From Bradyrhizobium sp. JYMT SZCCT0180 (GTDB lineage: Bacteria; Pseudomonadota; Alphaproteobacteria; Rhizobiales; Xanthobacteraceae), in assembly GCF_018130165.1 (NCBI RefSeq), contig NZ_JAFCLZ010000039.1, positions 1 to 58,378 of the forward strand: a stretch of 58,378 nt of DNA, in the 5' to 3' direction. The position numbers and the translations under genes were made by a program. How positions within the stretch are numbered: the stretch's first letter is position 1; every line of letters starts with the position of its first letter. Shown here piece by piece: positions 1-9,540 of this stretch. The notes under the pieces are model-generated. The model was not told where the DNA came from. It saw only the letters and a list, made by a program, of their open reading frames with translations, and ran no database searches.

Positions 1-3000
1 AATGCCGCCTACCAGCATCTGGGCGAGGGCGACACCGAGGTCGTGGTGGCGAACTACACCGTCACCGACGAGAACGGGGACAGCGATAGCGCGACGCTGA
101 CGATCACGCTGACCGGCACCAACGACGCCCCGGTGCTGAGCGACACCACCAACCCGACGGCGGTTGCGGAACTGAGCAATGGCTCGGCGCAGGATCTGGC
201 GGCGATCACCGGTAATTTCTCGCTCAGCGATGACGACGTTGGCGACACGCTGACGGCGAGCATTGTGGGCAGCCCGACGGTCCTGCTCAACGGCGGTGCA
301 TTCACCTTGCCGGCGGGGGCTGCGGCGCTGACGGCAGGCGGGGCCTTTACGGTCGCCGGGGCGAGCTCGAATGGCGGCGCCGTCAACATCGGCTACAACT
401 ACGATCCGGCGGCAGCCAACCTCGACTTCCTGCGCGTAGGCCAGAGCCTGACCATCACCTATGTGGTGCAGGTCAATGACGGCACGACGAACTCAGGCAC
501 CCAAGACGTGACGTTCACTATCACCGGGACCAATGATGCGCCGGTGCTGAGCGACACGACCAATCCAGGGGCAGTGGCCGAGCTGGCCAGCGCTTCGGCG
601 CAGGATCTGGCTGCGATCAACGGCACCTTCTCGGTCGCCGACCTCGACGTGGGCGACACGCTGACCGCTTCGGTGGTTGGCAGCCCGACGGTGCTGCTCA
701 ATGGCGGCGCATTCTCGCTACCGGCTGGCGCTGCGGCGCTGACTGCTGGCGGTGCCTTCACGCTCACCGGCACGACCTCGACCGGGAGTGCAGTCAACAT
801 CGGCTACAGCTACGATCCCGCGGCAGCTAACCTCGACTTCCTGCAAGCAGGTCAACAGCTGACTATCACCTACCAGGTCAGGGTCAATGATGGCACGACG
901 GACTCCGCCATTCAGGACGTCACGTTCACCATCACCGGCACCAACGACGCACCGGTGCTCAATGCGGCGGCAACGCCGGCCGGGACTGCGGTCGCAGAGG
1001 ATGCGGGTGCGCCGGTGGGTGCCGTTGGCACGCTGGTTTCGCAACTCGTCGATCTAAATTCCCCGGCTGGTGGTCTCGACAATGTCACCGACGTCGACGA
1101 CACAGTCACCGGCATTGCGGTGATCGCAGCTGACACAGCCAATGGCACGTGGTTCTACTCCATCAACGGTGGCACGAACTGGAACGCGCTCGGCGCAGTT
1201 ACCGATGACTCGGCTCGGCTTCTCGCTGCGGATGCCAATACACGGCTCTACTTCCAGCCAAATGCCGACTACGACGGCGCAGCCAACATTACGTTCCGGG
1301 CCTGGGACCAGGACACCGGGACCAATGGCGCCTTTGCTGACCCGACGCCCGCCGGTGGCTCGACGGCATTCTCAATCGCGACCGATACGGCGATCTTCGA
1401 TGTCACGCCGGTACACGAAGGCACCGGCGAGACAATTCTCGCCAACAACGACACCATCGAAATTCCTGAGTGGCTGCTGCTGCTGAACGACACAGCCAAT
1501 GGCGCTGTGGACGCAAGGAATGGACCAGTCGCGGGCTCTTCAGGTGCGACCTCTGTCACTCACACCGATGGCGGGCAGGGCACCGGCTTCATCACCTTCA
1601 ACGATGATGCGACAGCCGACGGTTCGTTCAGCTACCAAACGATCGATGGTGTGGGCAACGCGAGCAGCCCCGCGGTTACGGCAACGATCGATCGCCCGAA
1701 TGCGACGGAAAACCCTGCCATCACCGGCACGGCAGGCAACGATGTGATCTTTGGCTATACCGGCACAGACGCGCTGAATGGCGGCGCTGGGAATGACACC
1801 TATGCCTTCCGCGGCTCGGGGGATGGCAGCGACACGATTACTGAAACGTCCGGGACGGATGCGATCTTAATCGGCACCAATGGCGCAACGTTCACGACCC
1901 TGAACTTTTCCGATACAAGCAATGGTACCGGGAATGGAAATCTGGTCATCGCCTATGGGGCAACAGATACGATTACCGTTTCTGGTCACTTTGATACAGC
2001 AGCCGGCAACACCGTGGAAACGCTCACCTTCGTCGGTGGAGCGACCTTCGCGGGCTATAGCCTGGGCTCGTCTCCCTACACGCTCAGCACGGATGACGAC
2101 GGCGCTCCCAGTGCTGCCGCCGGCGTCAACACAATCATGGCGGACGACGGCGGCACCAACCCGATTAGCGGCAACAGCGGAAAAGATCTTCTGTTTGGCA
2201 ATGACGGCAGCGACACCATCAACGGTGCAGGCGGAAACGATCTCATCGTCGGCGGTGACGACAATGATCAATTGCGCGGCGGTGCGGGTGACGACACTTA
2301 CGTCTTCGACCTGGCTGATGACGGCGATACGCTCAATGAAAATGGCGACGCGGGCTCAACGGGGGCAGGCACCGACACCATCGCGTTCAATGCCGCCGGG
2401 GCAACTTTGACGACCCTGAGCTTCAGCGACACGAGCACCACCAGCAATGCGGGCAATCTCAGCATTGCGGTGGCCAGCACCACCGTTACGGTGACGAGCC
2501 AGTTCAACAATGCTGCTACCAACCAGGTCGAATTCCTGACCTTCTCTGGCGGCGCGACGTTCGGCGGTTATGCGCTCAGCTCCTCGCCCTACACGCTCCT
2601 CCTGACAGATGCGGACTCCGCGTCTGCCCAATCGGCGGCTGGCGTCAACACGATCCTCGTGTCTGATGGCGACGGTTCGACGCACACCGGCAATACTGGG
2701 AATGACCTGCTGTTTGGCGGTGCAGGCGCGGACACCCTCGACGGCGGCGGCGGCAACGATCTGCTGGTCGGCGCGGGCGGTGTGGACACCCTAACGGGAG
2801 GCACCGGCAGCGACACATTCGTCCTCACGAACACTAGCGGCTCAGACGTGATCAATGACTTCGTCACCGCCGATGATACGTTGTACTTGAGCGGATTTAG
2901 CTATGCGGGCAGCGGCAACGGCTTCAACTCAATCGTCACGGTTACGACGGCCGGGTTAGGTGGAGCCGGAACGAGTATTGCCGGAGCCGACCTAGTCAGA

Positions 3001-4689
3001 TTTAATCTCACTAATACGAACGACGTAGACACGGCGGGCGAAATCGACACTCGCTTGGACGCCCAGAATGGCACCTTCAACGGTGGTGTGTTTGTCCTGG
3101 CCTACACAGACGTCGCTGGCACCGATCAGGTCGCCTTGTATTACGACGCCGATGCCAATGACACTGGGGGTGGAGCTGGGGCAACGCTCGTTGCAAGATT
3201 CAGCAACTACACAAGCGTGACCGCTGTTGGTGCTCCCAACATAGTCGCCGACTATGTGGTGGCGCCTGCCGGTGTGGCCGGCTCACCGATAAACCTGGCA
3301 CTCGAATATCCTGCTGACGCTGCCGGGGAAGTGACCGTTACGATCTGTGGCGTGCCTGCCGGTTGGATGGTGAGCCAGGGCACGGACAACGGAAATGGCA
3401 CCTGGACGGTCCGGACCAGTGACGTGTCCACGCTCACCGTTACCACGCCCGCGGAGTTCGCAGGCGCCATGGCACTCAGCGTCACAATGACCTGGACCAA
3501 CGCCGATGGCACGGACGGCTTCTCGGTGCTCACCGACAACGTCGAAGCCTTTGCCCCCGGCAATCCGATCTTCGCCATCTCCAGCGACGACAACCTGACC
3601 GGCTCCAGCGGCCAAGACCTGTTCGTGTTCTCCCAGCCGATCGGCCATGATGTGATCTATAGCTTCGACGCTGCCTCCGATCAGATCGATCTGATTGGCT
3701 ATGCCGACTTCACTGGCTTCGGCGACATCCAGGCGCATACGGCAAACGACGCGGCCGGCAACGCGGTGATCACGCTCGCTGACGGTCAAACGATCACGCT
3801 GAATGGGATCGATGCCGCTTCGCTCACCGCTGATGACTTCGTCTTCGACCAGACACCGGTCACGGAGAACATCGGCCACATGGTGATCAGCAATGGCGCG
3901 ATTCTGCCGCTGAGCGGCATCATCGAAAACACCGGCACGATCGAATTGAACTCGACGGGTGCCGAAACCGACCTTCAGCTTATCCAGTATGGCATCACGC
4001 TAGAAGGCGCCGGGCAGGTCATCCTGTCTGATAGCTCCGAAAACGTAATCACCGGAACGGTCTCGGACGTCACGCTGACGAACGTGGACAACACGATCTC
4101 CGGCGCAGGCCACCTTGGTGACGGAATGATGATCCTGGTCAACCAAGGCACGATCATCGCCACCGGCACCAATTCACTCGAAATCGATACCGGTGCAAAC
4201 ACAGTTCTTAACTCCGGAACACTCGAAGCGACCGGCAGCGGCGGGCTGGTGATCGACAGCAACCTCGATAACTCCGGATTGCTGTGGGCGAATGGAGCAG
4301 ACATCACGCTCAACGGCAGCGTAACTGGCGGCACTGCATTGATCGATGGTGTAGCCACGATCGAGTTCGAAGCAGCCTCATCTGTAAACGTAACGTTTGA
4401 TGCCGAAGCGACTGGAACGCTCAGGCTCGGCGACTCCTTCGACTTCAGCGGAATTGTCTCGGGATTTAACGAGGATGATCAGCTCCATCTGCTCGATGTC
4501 ACGTTTGGAGAAGGCACCAACGTAAGTTACGTTGAGAATTCGGAGGAGACCGGCGGAACCCTAACGGTGAGCGACGGCGTTCACACCGCCAACATCTCGT
4601 TGCTCGGCGACTACTCTGCGGACGGCTTCACATTTGCGGCAGACGCCACGACGGGTACACTTCTGTCATACCGTGATGATCTGATCTAG
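1..4689 (+). CDS. Giant VCBS/RTX calcium-binding secreted protein, 5'-truncated by window edge
   Basis: The frame is open from base 1, so the true start lies outside; about 1,562 residues are visible. The first part holds VCBS-type beta-sandwich repeats with the boundary motif TGTNDAPVL at about bases 118, 529 and 940, an exact 411-bp (137-residue) period. Three clusters of RTX-like glycine/aspartate nonapeptides follow near 1726-1806, 2167-2310 and 2692-2824 (patterns such as GGAGNDTY and GGGGNDLLVG), two of them followed by a repeated FSDTS-containing segment. The C-terminal third (about 3590-4686) is rich in T, S, G and N and looks beta-helical. Family knowledge: such proteins bind calcium and are exported by type I secretion with an uncleaved C-terminal signal, acting in adhesion or biofilm. 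No T1SS genes are visible here. The architecture is clear; the exact role is not. Confidence 0.9.
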   Translation, partial: NAAYQHLGEGDTEVVVANYTVTDENGDSDSATLTITLTGTNDAPVLSDTTNPTAVAELSNGSAQDLAAITGNFSLSDDDVGDTLTASIVGSPTVLLNGGAFTLPAGAAALTAGGAFTVAGASSNGGAVNIGYNYDPAAANLDFLRVGQSLTITYVVQVNDGTTNSGTQDVTFTITGTNDAPVLSDTTNPGAVAELASASAQDLAAINGTFSVADLDVGDTLTASVVGSPTVLLNGGAFSLPAGAAALTAGGAFTLTGTTSTGSAVNIGYSYDPAAANLDFLQAGQQLTITYQVRVNDGTTDSAIQDVTFTITGTNDAPVLNAAATPAGTAVAEDAGAPVGAVGTLVSQLVDLNSPAGGLDNVTDVDDTVTGIAVIAADTANGTWFYSINGGTNWNALGAVTDDSARLLAADANTRLYFQPNADYDGAANITFRAWDQDTGTNGAFADPTPAGGSTAFSIATDTAIFDVTPVHEGTGETILANNDTIEIPEWLLLLNDTANGAVDARNGPVAGSSGATSVTHTDGGQGTGFITFNDDATADGSFSYQTIDGVGNASSPAVTATIDRPNATENPAITGTAGNDVIFGYTGTDALNGGAGNDTYAFRGSGDGSDTITETSGTDAILIGTNGATFTTLNFSDTSNGTGNGNLVIAYGATDTITVSGHFDTAAGNTVETLTFVGGATFAGYSLGSSPYTLSTDDDGAPSAAAGVNTIMADDGGTNPISGNSGKDLLFGNDGSDTINGAGGNDLIVGGDDNDQLRGGAGDDTYVFDLADDGDTLNENGDAGSTGAGTDTIAFNAAGATLTTLSFSDTSTTSNAGNLSIAVASTTVTVTSQFNNAATNQVEFLTFSGGATFGGYALSSSPYTLLLTDADSASAQSAAGVNTILVSDGDGSTHTGNTGNDLLFGGAGADTLDGGGGNDLLVGAGGVDTLTGGTGSDTFVLTNTSGSDVINDFVTADDTLYLSGFSYAGSGNGFNSIVTVTTAGLGGAGTSIAGADLVRFNLTNTNDVDTAGEIDTRLDAQNGTFNGGVFVLAYTDVAGTDQVALYYDADANDTGGGAGATLVARFSNYTSVTAVGAPNIVADYVVAPAGVAGSPINLALEYPADAAGEVTVTICGVPAGWMVSQGTDNGNGTWTVRTSDVSTLTVTTPAEFAGAMALSVTMTWTNADGTDGFSVLTDNVEAFAPGNPIFAISSDDNLTGSSGQDLFVFSQPIGHDVIYSFDAASDQIDLIGYADFTGFGDIQAHTANDAAGNAVITLADGQTITLNGIDAASLTADDFVFDQTPVTENIGHMVISNGAILPLSGIIENTGTIELNSTGAETDLQLIQYGITLEGAGQVILSDSSENVITGTVSDVTLTNVDNTISGAGHLGDGMMILVNQGTIIATGTNSLEIDTGANTVLNSGTLEATGSGGLVIDSNLDNSGLLWANGADITLNGSVTGGTALIDGVATIEFEAASSVNVTFDAEATGTLRLGDSFDFSGIVSGFNEDDQLHLLDVTFGEGTNVSYVENSEETGGTLTVSDGVHTANISLLGDYSADGFTFAADATTGTLLSYRDDLI

Positions 4690-4808
4690 CAGCGTTCGAC
4701 AGAAGCATTGCAGTGCGCAACTGACGGGGCGATGCCCGACGATTGGCCCGAGAACGCGAGAAAGAGTATGATCAGGATAGGGGCAGGCCTGGCCCGGAGC
4801 GTTCATGA

Positions 4809-5252
4809 ATGGCGATCAGGATCAGCGAGGTAAAGTCATCCAGGCTCTCGGACGACCGGAAGGAGGTCATCGTCGGTGGAAGCGGGAAGTATATTGGCGA
4901 CGTGGAGCTCAAGATTGCGCGCGAGTGTGTCGACGATTTTATCGATGCGCTGGTCAGCGCGCGAAGCACGCTTGGGTCGACCCTTGCAGTGGCTGTTCCC
5001 GGTGCGGGCTCCGCCATGGTACCCAAGCGAAATGCTCGCTCGGGGGGCAACCAGAATGAAGTCAGGTTTGAAGTCCCGAAGACCTTCGCCGTGACGGCGG
5101 ACACCGAGGGCAGGGGCCTGGTCCTACTTATTCTCAATCACCGGCTGGAAAACCAGGAAGGGTATGCGCTGAGCCCGGATGCTGCAAAGCAAGTGGCTGA
5201 GGGGCTGACCAAGAGCGCGGACGCGCTGCTCGCCGATCGCGACAGCCAATAA
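4809..5252 (+). CDS. Hypothetical protein, 147 aa
   Basis: The reading frame has codon use typical of the region, and the ATG lies about 8 bases after a GGAG Shine-Dalgarno match. The product is soluble, with no signal peptide or membrane segment. An N-terminal stretch with RISEVKSSRLSDD is followed by a helical segment (VDDFIDALVSARSTL), a short Gly/Ala-rich piece, a beta-rich segment near residues 85-115 and a C-terminal helix (SPDAAKQVAEGLTKSADALL). I do not recognise a named family. It follows the giant secreted protein by 119 bases on the same strand, but nothing shows a functional link. Confidence 0.7.
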   Translation: MAIRISEVKSSRLSDDRKEVIVGGSGKYIGDVELKIARECVDDFIDALVSARSTLGSTLAVAVPGAGSAMVPKRNARSGGNQNEVRFEVPKTFAVTADTEGRGLVLLILNHRLENQEGYALSPDAAKQVAEGLTKSADALLADRDSQ

Positions 5253-5408
5253 GGCCGCGCCCGGCAACCTCTTTACTGGACGCCAGCGTCGGAGGCGCCA
5301 GGAACTGGTCGGCAGAGCTCTCGTAGGTGCTGTCCACCGGTAGCGCTGGCGGCTTTTCAAGAAAGCAGGAGAGAGAAAGACCCCCGAACGCCGTTGCCGG
5401 CAACGCAA

Positions 5409-5819
5409 TTAGCGTCGGCGCAGCGGACGGTCGTAGGCGACGATCGCCACGTCAGGAAAGGCGCTCTCGATCTCAAGGATCTCATCAAGAGCGGCAGGAT
5501 CCAGACGCGCTGCGACGATCCGATTGCAAAGACCCCGACCCACTTCCGCTTCGTGCCGGGCGCGATAGGCCATCAGATAGACGCCAAGCCGATCTCCGGC
5601 CTGCGCCAGTTGGCGACCCTCATCTGCGCTTGGCACGTACCATTCCGACGTATCGATTTCGGCGAGTTCGCAAGCCTCGAATTGGTCGAGAATCGGTAAT
5701 CGCCCGCCGCGCGTATCCGGCCAGACTCCGGTCACTTCACGGGTCTCCTGCGGTTTTTGCGTTGACATCAAACTGTGATGCATTGGACCATGGCGCAAGC
5801 GTTCATCCCACTCGGTCAC
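5409..5819 (-). CDS. Hypothetical protein, up to 136 aa
   Basis: The minus-strand frame encodes a hydrophilic protein with a plausible helical C-terminal half (LDPAALDEILEIESAFPDVA) and a middle part with tyrosines and arginines (YLMAYRARHEAEVGRG). The longest start is GTG at 5819; ATG at 5783 or 5768 are alternatives, and none has a clear ribosome binding site, so the N-terminus is uncertain. No signal peptide, membrane segment or known motif was recognised. The gene diverges from the GST-like gene, with only about 20 bases between them if the long start is right. Frames on the other strand here look less protein-like. Confidence 0.5.
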   Translation of the reverse strand: MTEWDERLRHGPMHHSLMSTQKPQETREVTGVWPDTRGGRLPILDQFEACELAEIDTSEWYVPSADEGRQLAQAGDRLGVYLMAYRARHEAEVGRGLCNRIVAARLDPAALDEILEIESAFPDVAIVAYDRPLRRR

Positions 5820-5841
5820 TCAAAATAATAAGAAGTTGAAA

Positions 5842-6510
5842 ATGATGATCCTTTATTCCGGACCGCTCAGCATGTTTGGCGCCAAGGTCCAGATCGCCCT
5901 GATCGAGAAGGCAATCGATTTCCAGCTCGTCATGGTGTCATACGATCGCGACCGCGGCTACGAACCGAAACATCCCGAGGTGCTGCGGGTCAATCCGAAG
6001 CGGCAGGTGCCGGTGCTGATCGACGGTGACGTGGAGATTTTCGATTCGACACAAATATTCGAGTACCTGGAGGACGTGCAACCGGCGCCGCCGCTGTGGC
6101 CCCGCAAGCCGGCAGCGCGGGCCGCCGCACGCCTGCTCGAGATGAAGTCCGATGAAATCTACTTCCCGCACGTCGTTAAGTTGATGGGACTGCAGGACAC
6201 GCCCGACGACCCGGCCGCAGTCGCAGCACGTGAACGTGCGTCACGCTATTACCTGGAGATGGATGCGCTTCTGGCTGATCGCGAATGGCTCGCCGGCGAT
6301 TACAGCTTCGCTGACATTGCCTTCTACATGGCTGCCTTGTTCGGCGAACGCATGGGAGCGGTGCTGGGGCAGGAGACACCGAGGTTGCTTGCGTGGCGCG
6401 AGCGCATGACCTCGCGGCCCGCGGTGATGCCGGTTGTCACCGCGCTGGCGCGTTATCTGTCGAGTGAGGGGCGACCGGTGCCGGGGTGGCTCGGTGCAGC
6501 CGTGAGATAG
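5842..6510 (+). CDS. Glutathione S-transferase family protein
   Basis: The 222-residue product has a GST fold. The N-terminal thioredoxin-like domain (about residues 1-80) has the cis-proline motif VNPKRQVPVLIDGD and the glutathione-binding FDSTQIFEYLED (Ser-Thr at the usual SNAIxxYL position). The helical C-terminal domain (about 90-205) contains the N-capping-like motif YSFADIAFYMA. ATG at 5842 is chosen because an AGAAG ribosome-binding match lies 6 bases before it; a TTG at 5836 and ATG at 5845 are also in frame. Family knowledge: such proteins conjugate or reduce electrophiles with glutathione, and some relatives (SspA type) act in stress regulation. The substrate cannot be read from sequence. 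Neighbours give no hint. Confidence 0.85.
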   Translation: MMILYSGPLSMFGAKVQIALIEKAIDFQLVMVSYDRDRGYEPKHPEVLRVNPKRQVPVLIDGDVEIFDSTQIFEYLEDVQPAPPLWPRKPAARAAARLLEMKSDEIYFPHVVKLMGLQDTPDDPAAVAARERASRYYLEMDALLADREWLAGDYSFADIAFYMAALFGERMGAVLGQETPRLLAWRERMTSRPAVMPVVTALARYLSSEGRPVPGWLGAAVR

Positions 6511-6681
6511 CCGAGCGCCGTTCACCCCAGGCGCCAACGCGCATCATGAGCCGCGACACGGTCCAGGCGGGTTATCGATAAGCTACATCCATTCCGCCCC
6601 TTCCTGCGGCCTGGATTGAGCGGTATCAAGGAGCCGCTCGGGCGGTAAGCTGTTGCCCCCGACGCCAGCAGGGGTCGTTAC

Positions 6682-7449
6682 ATGGCATTTGAACTTTTCC
6701 AACTGACCGGCCAACGGGCGCTCATTACCGGCTCGTCGCAGGGCATCGGCTTCGCGCTGGCGCAGGGCCTTGCCGAACACGGCGCCGAGATCGTCCTCAA
6801 CGGCCGGGACGCCGGCAAGCTGGAGGCGGCCGGGGCGAAGCTCAAGTCCGCCGGACACAAGGTGTCGCTCGCCGGCTTCGACGTCACGAACGCGCAGGCC
6901 GCCAAGGATGGCGTCGGGGCGATCGAGCAGAATACCGGGCCGATCGATATCCTGATCAATAACGCCGGCATGCAGTTCCGCTCGCCGCTGGAGGATTTTC
7001 CCGTCGAGAGATGGGAGCAATTGCTCGCCACCAATATTTCGAGCGCGTTCTATGTCGGCCAGGCCGTCGCCCGCCACATGATCCCGCGCGGCCGGGGCAA
7101 GATCATTAACATCGCCTCGGTGCAGAGCGAGCTCGCGCGCCCGGGCATTGCGCCCTACACCGCAACCAAGGGGGCGATCAAGAACCTGACCCGCGGCATG
7201 TGCACCGACTGGGCCAAATACGGCCTGCAGGTCAACGCGCTCGCGCCGGGTTACTTCAAGACCCCGCTCAACCAGGCGCTGGTGGACAATCCGGAATTCT
7301 CGGGCTGGCTCGAAAAGCGAACCCCTGCCGGACGCTGGGGCAATGTCGAGGAGTTGGTCGGCGCCGCCGTGTTCCTGTCCGGCAAGGCGTCGTCCTTTGT
7401 CAACGGGCACACGCTCTATGTCGATGGCGGAATCACCACCAGTCTGTAA
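6682..7449 (+). CDS. idnO: SDR-family oxidoreductase, gluconate 5-dehydrogenase-like
   Basis: The 255-residue short-chain dehydrogenase has TGSSQGIG at about residue 16 (NAD(P) binding), NNAG near 93, a catalytic Ser in IASVQS, and YTATK with the catalytic Tyr and Lys. The order and length match classical SDRs. The sequence and the idonate-type dehydrogenase directly downstream (24 bases) favour a 5-keto-gluconate/gluconate interconverting enzyme. It is the first gene of a five-gene run ending in a complete TRAP transporter, which suggests that an imported sugar acid is oxidised or reduced here. The substrate is inferred, since related SDRs include 3-oxoacyl reductases. No regulator is encoded next to it. 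Confidence 0.8.
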   Translation: MAFELFQLTGQRALITGSSQGIGFALAQGLAEHGAEIVLNGRDAGKLEAAGAKLKSAGHKVSLAGFDVTNAQAAKDGVGAIEQNTGPIDILINNAGMQFRSPLEDFPVERWEQLLATNISSAFYVGQAVARHMIPRGRGKIINIASVQSELARPGIAPYTATKGAIKNLTRGMCTDWAKYGLQVNALAPGYFKTPLNQALVDNPEFSGWLEKRTPAGRWGNVEELVGAAVFLSGKASSFVNGHTLYVDGGITTSL

Positions 7450-7473
7450 GGTTGGCGCCGCGGGAGTTCCACC

Positions 7474-8505
7474 ATGAAAGCTGTCGTCATCCATGCCGCC
7501 CGCGATCTGCGGGTCGAGGAACGCGAACCCGAGGCCGCCGGCGCGGGACAGGTCGAGATCGCCGTCGAGGCCGGCGGCATCTGCGGCTCGGATCTGCATT
7601 ATTTCAACCATGGCGGCTTCGGCACGGTGCGGGTGCGCGAGCCGATGATCCTCGGTCACGAAGTGGCCGGGACCATCAAGGCACTTGGGGCGTCGGTATC
7701 GGGGCTTGCGATCGGCGACCGCGTCGCCGTGTCGCCGAGCCGGCCCTGCAACGCCTGCGACTATTGCCTGAAGGGCCAGCAGAACCATTGCCTCAACATG
7801 CGCTTCTACGGCAGCGCGATGCCGATGCCGCATATCCAGGGTGCGTTTCGCCAGCTCCTCGTCGCGGAAGCCTGGCAATGCCACAAGGTCGCCGACGGCA
7901 TCTCGATCAACGAGGCGGCTTTTGCGGAACCGTTCGCAGTTGTCCTGCATGCGGTCAACCGCGCCGGATCGCTGCTCGGCAAGCGGGTGCTGGTGACGGG
8001 ATGCGGCCCGATCGGCGCCCTGGCGATTGTGGCGGCACGTCTGCACGGTGCGCGGGAGATCGTTGCGACCGACGTCATGGCCGCGGTTCTCCAGAAAGCG
8101 CTTGGGCTCGGCGCCGACCGGGTGATCAATGTCGCTGACGCCCCCGATCAGCTCGGCGCCTATTCGGCCAACAAGGGCTATTTCGATGTCCAGTTCGAGG
8201 CGTCCGGCAACGAACGGGCGGTCCGCTCGGGGCTGGAGGTGCTCAAGCCGCGCGGCATCCTGGTCCAGCTCGGCCTCGGCGGCGACGTTTCGATCCCGCA
8301 GAACATGGTGGTGGCCAAGGAGATTGAGATGCGCGGCACCTTCCGCTTCCATGAAGAATTCGGTCTCGCCGTCGACCTCATCAACCAGAAGCGGGTGGAT
8401 CTGGCGCCGCTGCTGACCGGTGTTTTTGGACTGGAAGAGGCGATACACGCCTTCGAGGTTGCGGGAGATCGCAGCCGATCCATGAAGGTTCAGCTAAGCT
8501 TCTGA
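7474..8505 (+). CDS. idnD: Zinc-dependent alcohol dehydrogenase, L-idonate 5-dehydrogenase-like
   Basis: The 343-residue medium-chain dehydrogenase has the catalytic zinc region GGICGSDLHY, GHEVAG near residue 64, and structural-zinc cysteines in the spacing C-x2-C-x2-C-x7-C (CNACDYCLKGQQNHC). A Rossmann motif GCGPIG lies near residue 174. These features and the 'LHYFNHGGFG' context fit L-idonate 5-dehydrogenase and sorbitol dehydrogenase relatives. The gene sits between the SDR and the TRAP binding protein in one transcriptional direction. Likely role (inference): oxidation of L-idonate or a related sugar acid to 5-ketogluconate. A paralogue with the same motif set is at 33753-34793. Confidence 0.85.
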   Translation: MKAVVIHAARDLRVEEREPEAAGAGQVEIAVEAGGICGSDLHYFNHGGFGTVRVREPMILGHEVAGTIKALGASVSGLAIGDRVAVSPSRPCNACDYCLKGQQNHCLNMRFYGSAMPMPHIQGAFRQLLVAEAWQCHKVADGISINEAAFAEPFAVVLHAVNRAGSLLGKRVLVTGCGPIGALAIVAARLHGAREIVATDVMAAVLQKALGLGADRVINVADAPDQLGAYSANKGYFDVQFEASGNERAVRSGLEVLKPRGILVQLGLGGDVSIPQNMVVAKEIEMRGTFRFHEEFGLAVDLINQKRVDLAPLLTGVFGLEEAIHAFEVAGDRSRSMKVQLSF

Positions 8506-8539
8506 AGATATCGGACAAAGATAATAGGGGGAGTACAAA

Positions 8540-9505
8540 ATGAAGCTCGTACGTCTGTTGGCTGCGGTGGCTTGCCTGATCCTGTTTCAGGCTTCTGCAA
8601 TGGCGCAGGAAGTGTCGCTGCGTCTCGTGTCGGCCTTTCCGGAAAACAGCTTTTACGTTTCCCATCTTTTGAAGTGGGTGAAATCGGTAAACGAGCGCGG
8701 CAAAGGGGTCCTGCAGATAAACTTCATTGGCGGGCCGCGCGCCATTCCCACATTTGAAGTCGGTAATGCCGTGAAGACGGGGGTCGTCGATATCGCCATG
8801 TCGACCGGGGCCTTTTACACCAACGTCATGCCCGAATCCGACATGTTGAAGCTCACTGAAAGGTCTGTCGCCGAACAACGGAAGAACGGGGCCTTCGACT
8901 ACATCAACAAGGTGTGGAACGAGAAAGCCAACATGCAGTACCTGGCACGGATGGTCGAGAACCAGCCGTTCCATCTCTATCTCAACAAGAAGATCGACAA
9001 GGCGGACCTTACCGGCCTCAAGATCCGGATCACGCCGGTTTATCGCGAGTTTTTTCAGGCGCTCAATGCGAATGTCGTCACGACGGCGCCAGGTGAAGTC
9101 TATACGGCGCTGGAGCGAGGGGTGGTTGATGGCTATGGCTGGCCGATCGGCGGGTTGTTCGACCTGAACTGGCAGCAGCACACCAAATTTCGCGTCGATC
9201 CGGGCTTTTACGATGCGGAGGTTTCCATCATCGTCAATTTGGACAAATGGAAGAGCCTTACCGAGAAGCAGCGCGAACTCCTGAATGGCATGGCGCTGGA
9301 GCTGGAGGCAGGCAACGGCTTCTGGAAGCAGTACGCTGTCGATGAGGAAAAGCGACAGGCGGATGCCGGCATCCAGACGATCAAGCTGGATGGCGACAAA
9401 GCGAAGGTCTTCGTCGATACTGCTTACAGCGTCGCCTGGGCCGCTGCGATCAAGGCGAGTCCGGCGCATGCTGAAAAGCTGAAAGCATTGTTCGGCAATC
9501 GCTGA
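8540..9505 (+). CDS. dctP: TRAP transporter periplasmic solute-binding protein (DctP family)
   Basis: The 321-residue product begins with a typical Sec signal peptide (LLAAVACLILFQASAMAQ, cleavage after about residue 22). It continues with a DctP-type mature domain including GPRAIPTFEVGNAVKTGVVD and the conserved arginine segment LTGLKIRITPVYREF, whose Arg normally pairs with the substrate carboxylate. A strong ribosome binding site (GGGGGAG) precedes the ATG. It is followed by the small and large membrane subunits, so a complete tripartite importer is present. The substrate is probably a carboxylate such as an aldonic acid, judging from the enzymes upstream; this is inference. Confidence 0.88.
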   Translation: MKLVRLLAAVACLILFQASAMAQEVSLRLVSAFPENSFYVSHLLKWVKSVNERGKGVLQINFIGGPRAIPTFEVGNAVKTGVVDIAMSTGAFYTNVMPESDMLKLTERSVAEQRKNGAFDYINKVWNEKANMQYLARMVENQPFHLYLNKKIDKADLTGLKIRITPVYREFFQALNANVVTTAPGEVYTALERGVVDGYGWPIGGLFDLNWQQHTKFRVDPGFYDAEVSIIVNLDKWKSLTEKQRELLNGMALELEAGNGFWKQYAVDEEKRQADAGIQTIKLDGDKAKVFVDTAYSVAWAAAIKASPAHAEKLKALFGNR

Positions 9506-9540
9506 TATTGCGACATCCGCCAGTGTCGAGAGTGTGATCT

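Noticed and set aside
1..1000. CRISPR-like repeats because of regular spacing
   Set aside because: The 411-bp units are coding VCBS domains, far longer than CRISPR units.
6583..8448. Minus-strand open frame of about 620 codons opposite the SDR and dehydrogenase genes
   Set aside because: It is antisense to two well-recognised enzymes with catalytic motifs; its composition is Arg/Asp/His-rich as in GC-rich shadow frames.
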